From assembly GCA_013397435.1 (NCBI GenBank), contig VZRG01000268.1, positions 617,721 to 681,720 on the forward strand: 64,000 bases of DNA. Reading direction: 5' to 3'. Of this stretch, positions 63,939 to 64,000 are shown piece by piece (position 1 is the first letter of the stretch; every line of letters begins with the position of its first letter). The notes beneath the pieces are model-generated. The model was not told the DNA's origin, ran no database searches, and saw only the letters and a list, made by a program, of their open reading frames with translations. A program made the translations under genes and the position numbers. Source of the DNA: Erythrocercus mccallii (taxonomy: Eukaryota > Chordata > Aves > Passeriformes > Dicruridae).

Positions 63939-64000
63939 TGTCCTGGTTTGGGACAAAATTAAGGGGAAGTTTCCAGAAGGAATCCTCCTAGAAACCCACC
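63939..64000 (+). mobile_element. Possible LTR 5' edge, cut by window end
   Basis: TGTCCTGGTTTGGGACAAAA begins with TG and resembles the starts of endogenous-retrovirus LTRs common in songbird genomes. Only 62 bp are inside the window, so neither the inner sequence nor a target-site duplication can be seen. Confidence 0.3.

Larger units (their letters stand above)
3650..64000 (-). other. CD109: CD109 gene, exons 3-33 (5' end outside window)
   Basis: CD109 is a cell-surface, GPI-anchored glycoprotein of the alpha-2-macroglobulin/C3/C4/C5 superfamily, known in mammals as a TGF-beta co-receptor and broad protease-trapping relative. Thirty-one exons on the minus strand give a continuous frame of 4,112 nt (about 1,369 residues plus stop) with GT-AG junctions and compatible phases throughout. 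Domains in order are the end of MG1, MG2-MG5, MG6 with an inserted bait region, MG7, CUB part 1, thioester domain, CUB part 2, the MG8/receptor-binding domain and a GPI signal. The thioester core GCGEQ is intact. No frameshift or internal stop was found, so the gene looks functional. Introns range from 84 bp to at least 9 kb. Introns not listed separately (2, 6, 9, 11, 14-18, 20-22, 24-26, 31) show nothing recognisable beyond what is noted elsewhere. The promoter, signal-peptide exon and MG1 exon were not found. Confidence 0.97.
54933..64000 (-). other. CD109 intron 2 (3' part) and unassigned sequence
   Basis: Nine kilobases upstream of exon 3 in transcription. I searched the minus strand for the expected MG1 motif (I-R-P-G-x-N-V) and a signal peptide exon and found neither, nor a CpG-rich promoter. 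It holds a CR1 copy, an old LINE and a possible LTR edge. Longer open frames near 57,349-57,650, 58,392-58,652 and 60,503-60,919 are not supported as genes. Confidence 0.7.

Overview
The window is vertebrate nuclear DNA, most likely from a bird. It is AT-rich and intron-rich. It carries several CR1 LINE 3' ends with the typical sauropsid tail, and the introns are more compact than I recall for mammals. There is no operon-like or bacterial organisation. Bird is an inference from the CR1 copies and compactness; a crocodilian or turtle is not fully excluded.

One protein-coding gene fills almost the whole window and runs on the minus strand: CD109, the GPI-anchored, thioester-containing member of the alpha-2-macroglobulin/complement C3 superfamily. 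I traced 31 consecutive coding exons from 54,932 down to the stop codon at 4,172-4,174. Every internal junction is GT-AG and the codon phase carries through all 30 introns. Together the exons encode about 1,369 residues, roughly 95% of the human protein length. The first two exons (signal peptide and most of macroglobulin domain 1) were not found and should lie beyond 64,000. Exons are numbered 3-33 by analogy with the human gene, which I recall as having 33 exons.

Layout from high to low coordinates, which is the direction of transcription. 54,933-64,000 is the 3' part of intron 2, with a CR1 copy, an old CR1/L3-like LINE and a possible LTR start at the very edge. 37,084-54,932 holds the MG1 end through MG4, with a 6.5-kb intron 5. 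26,773-36,655 holds MG5, MG6, the bait region, MG7 and the first CUB half. 15,969-26,063 holds the thioester domain with an intact GCGEQ. 4,172-15,884 holds the second CUB half, the receptor-binding domain and the GPI-anchor signal. 1-about 3,650 is downstream intergenic DNA with one CR1 fragment.

The most interesting observations are in the protein. The tetrabasic furin site known from human CD109 is degenerate here (QRLRS), while a furin-consensus RSKR has appeared in the first CUB segment, just before the thioester domain. The histidine of the C3/C4B-like thioester-reactivity motif is glutamine. Two cysteines occur close together in MG3 where human has none. At the DNA level there is a nested ~100-bp palindrome in intron 23, a compound palindrome in intron 13 and a near-perfect 57-bp tandem duplication in intron 19. 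I saw no RNA gene, CRISPR array or multi-gene system. Comparisons with human CD109 are from memory and were not computed.
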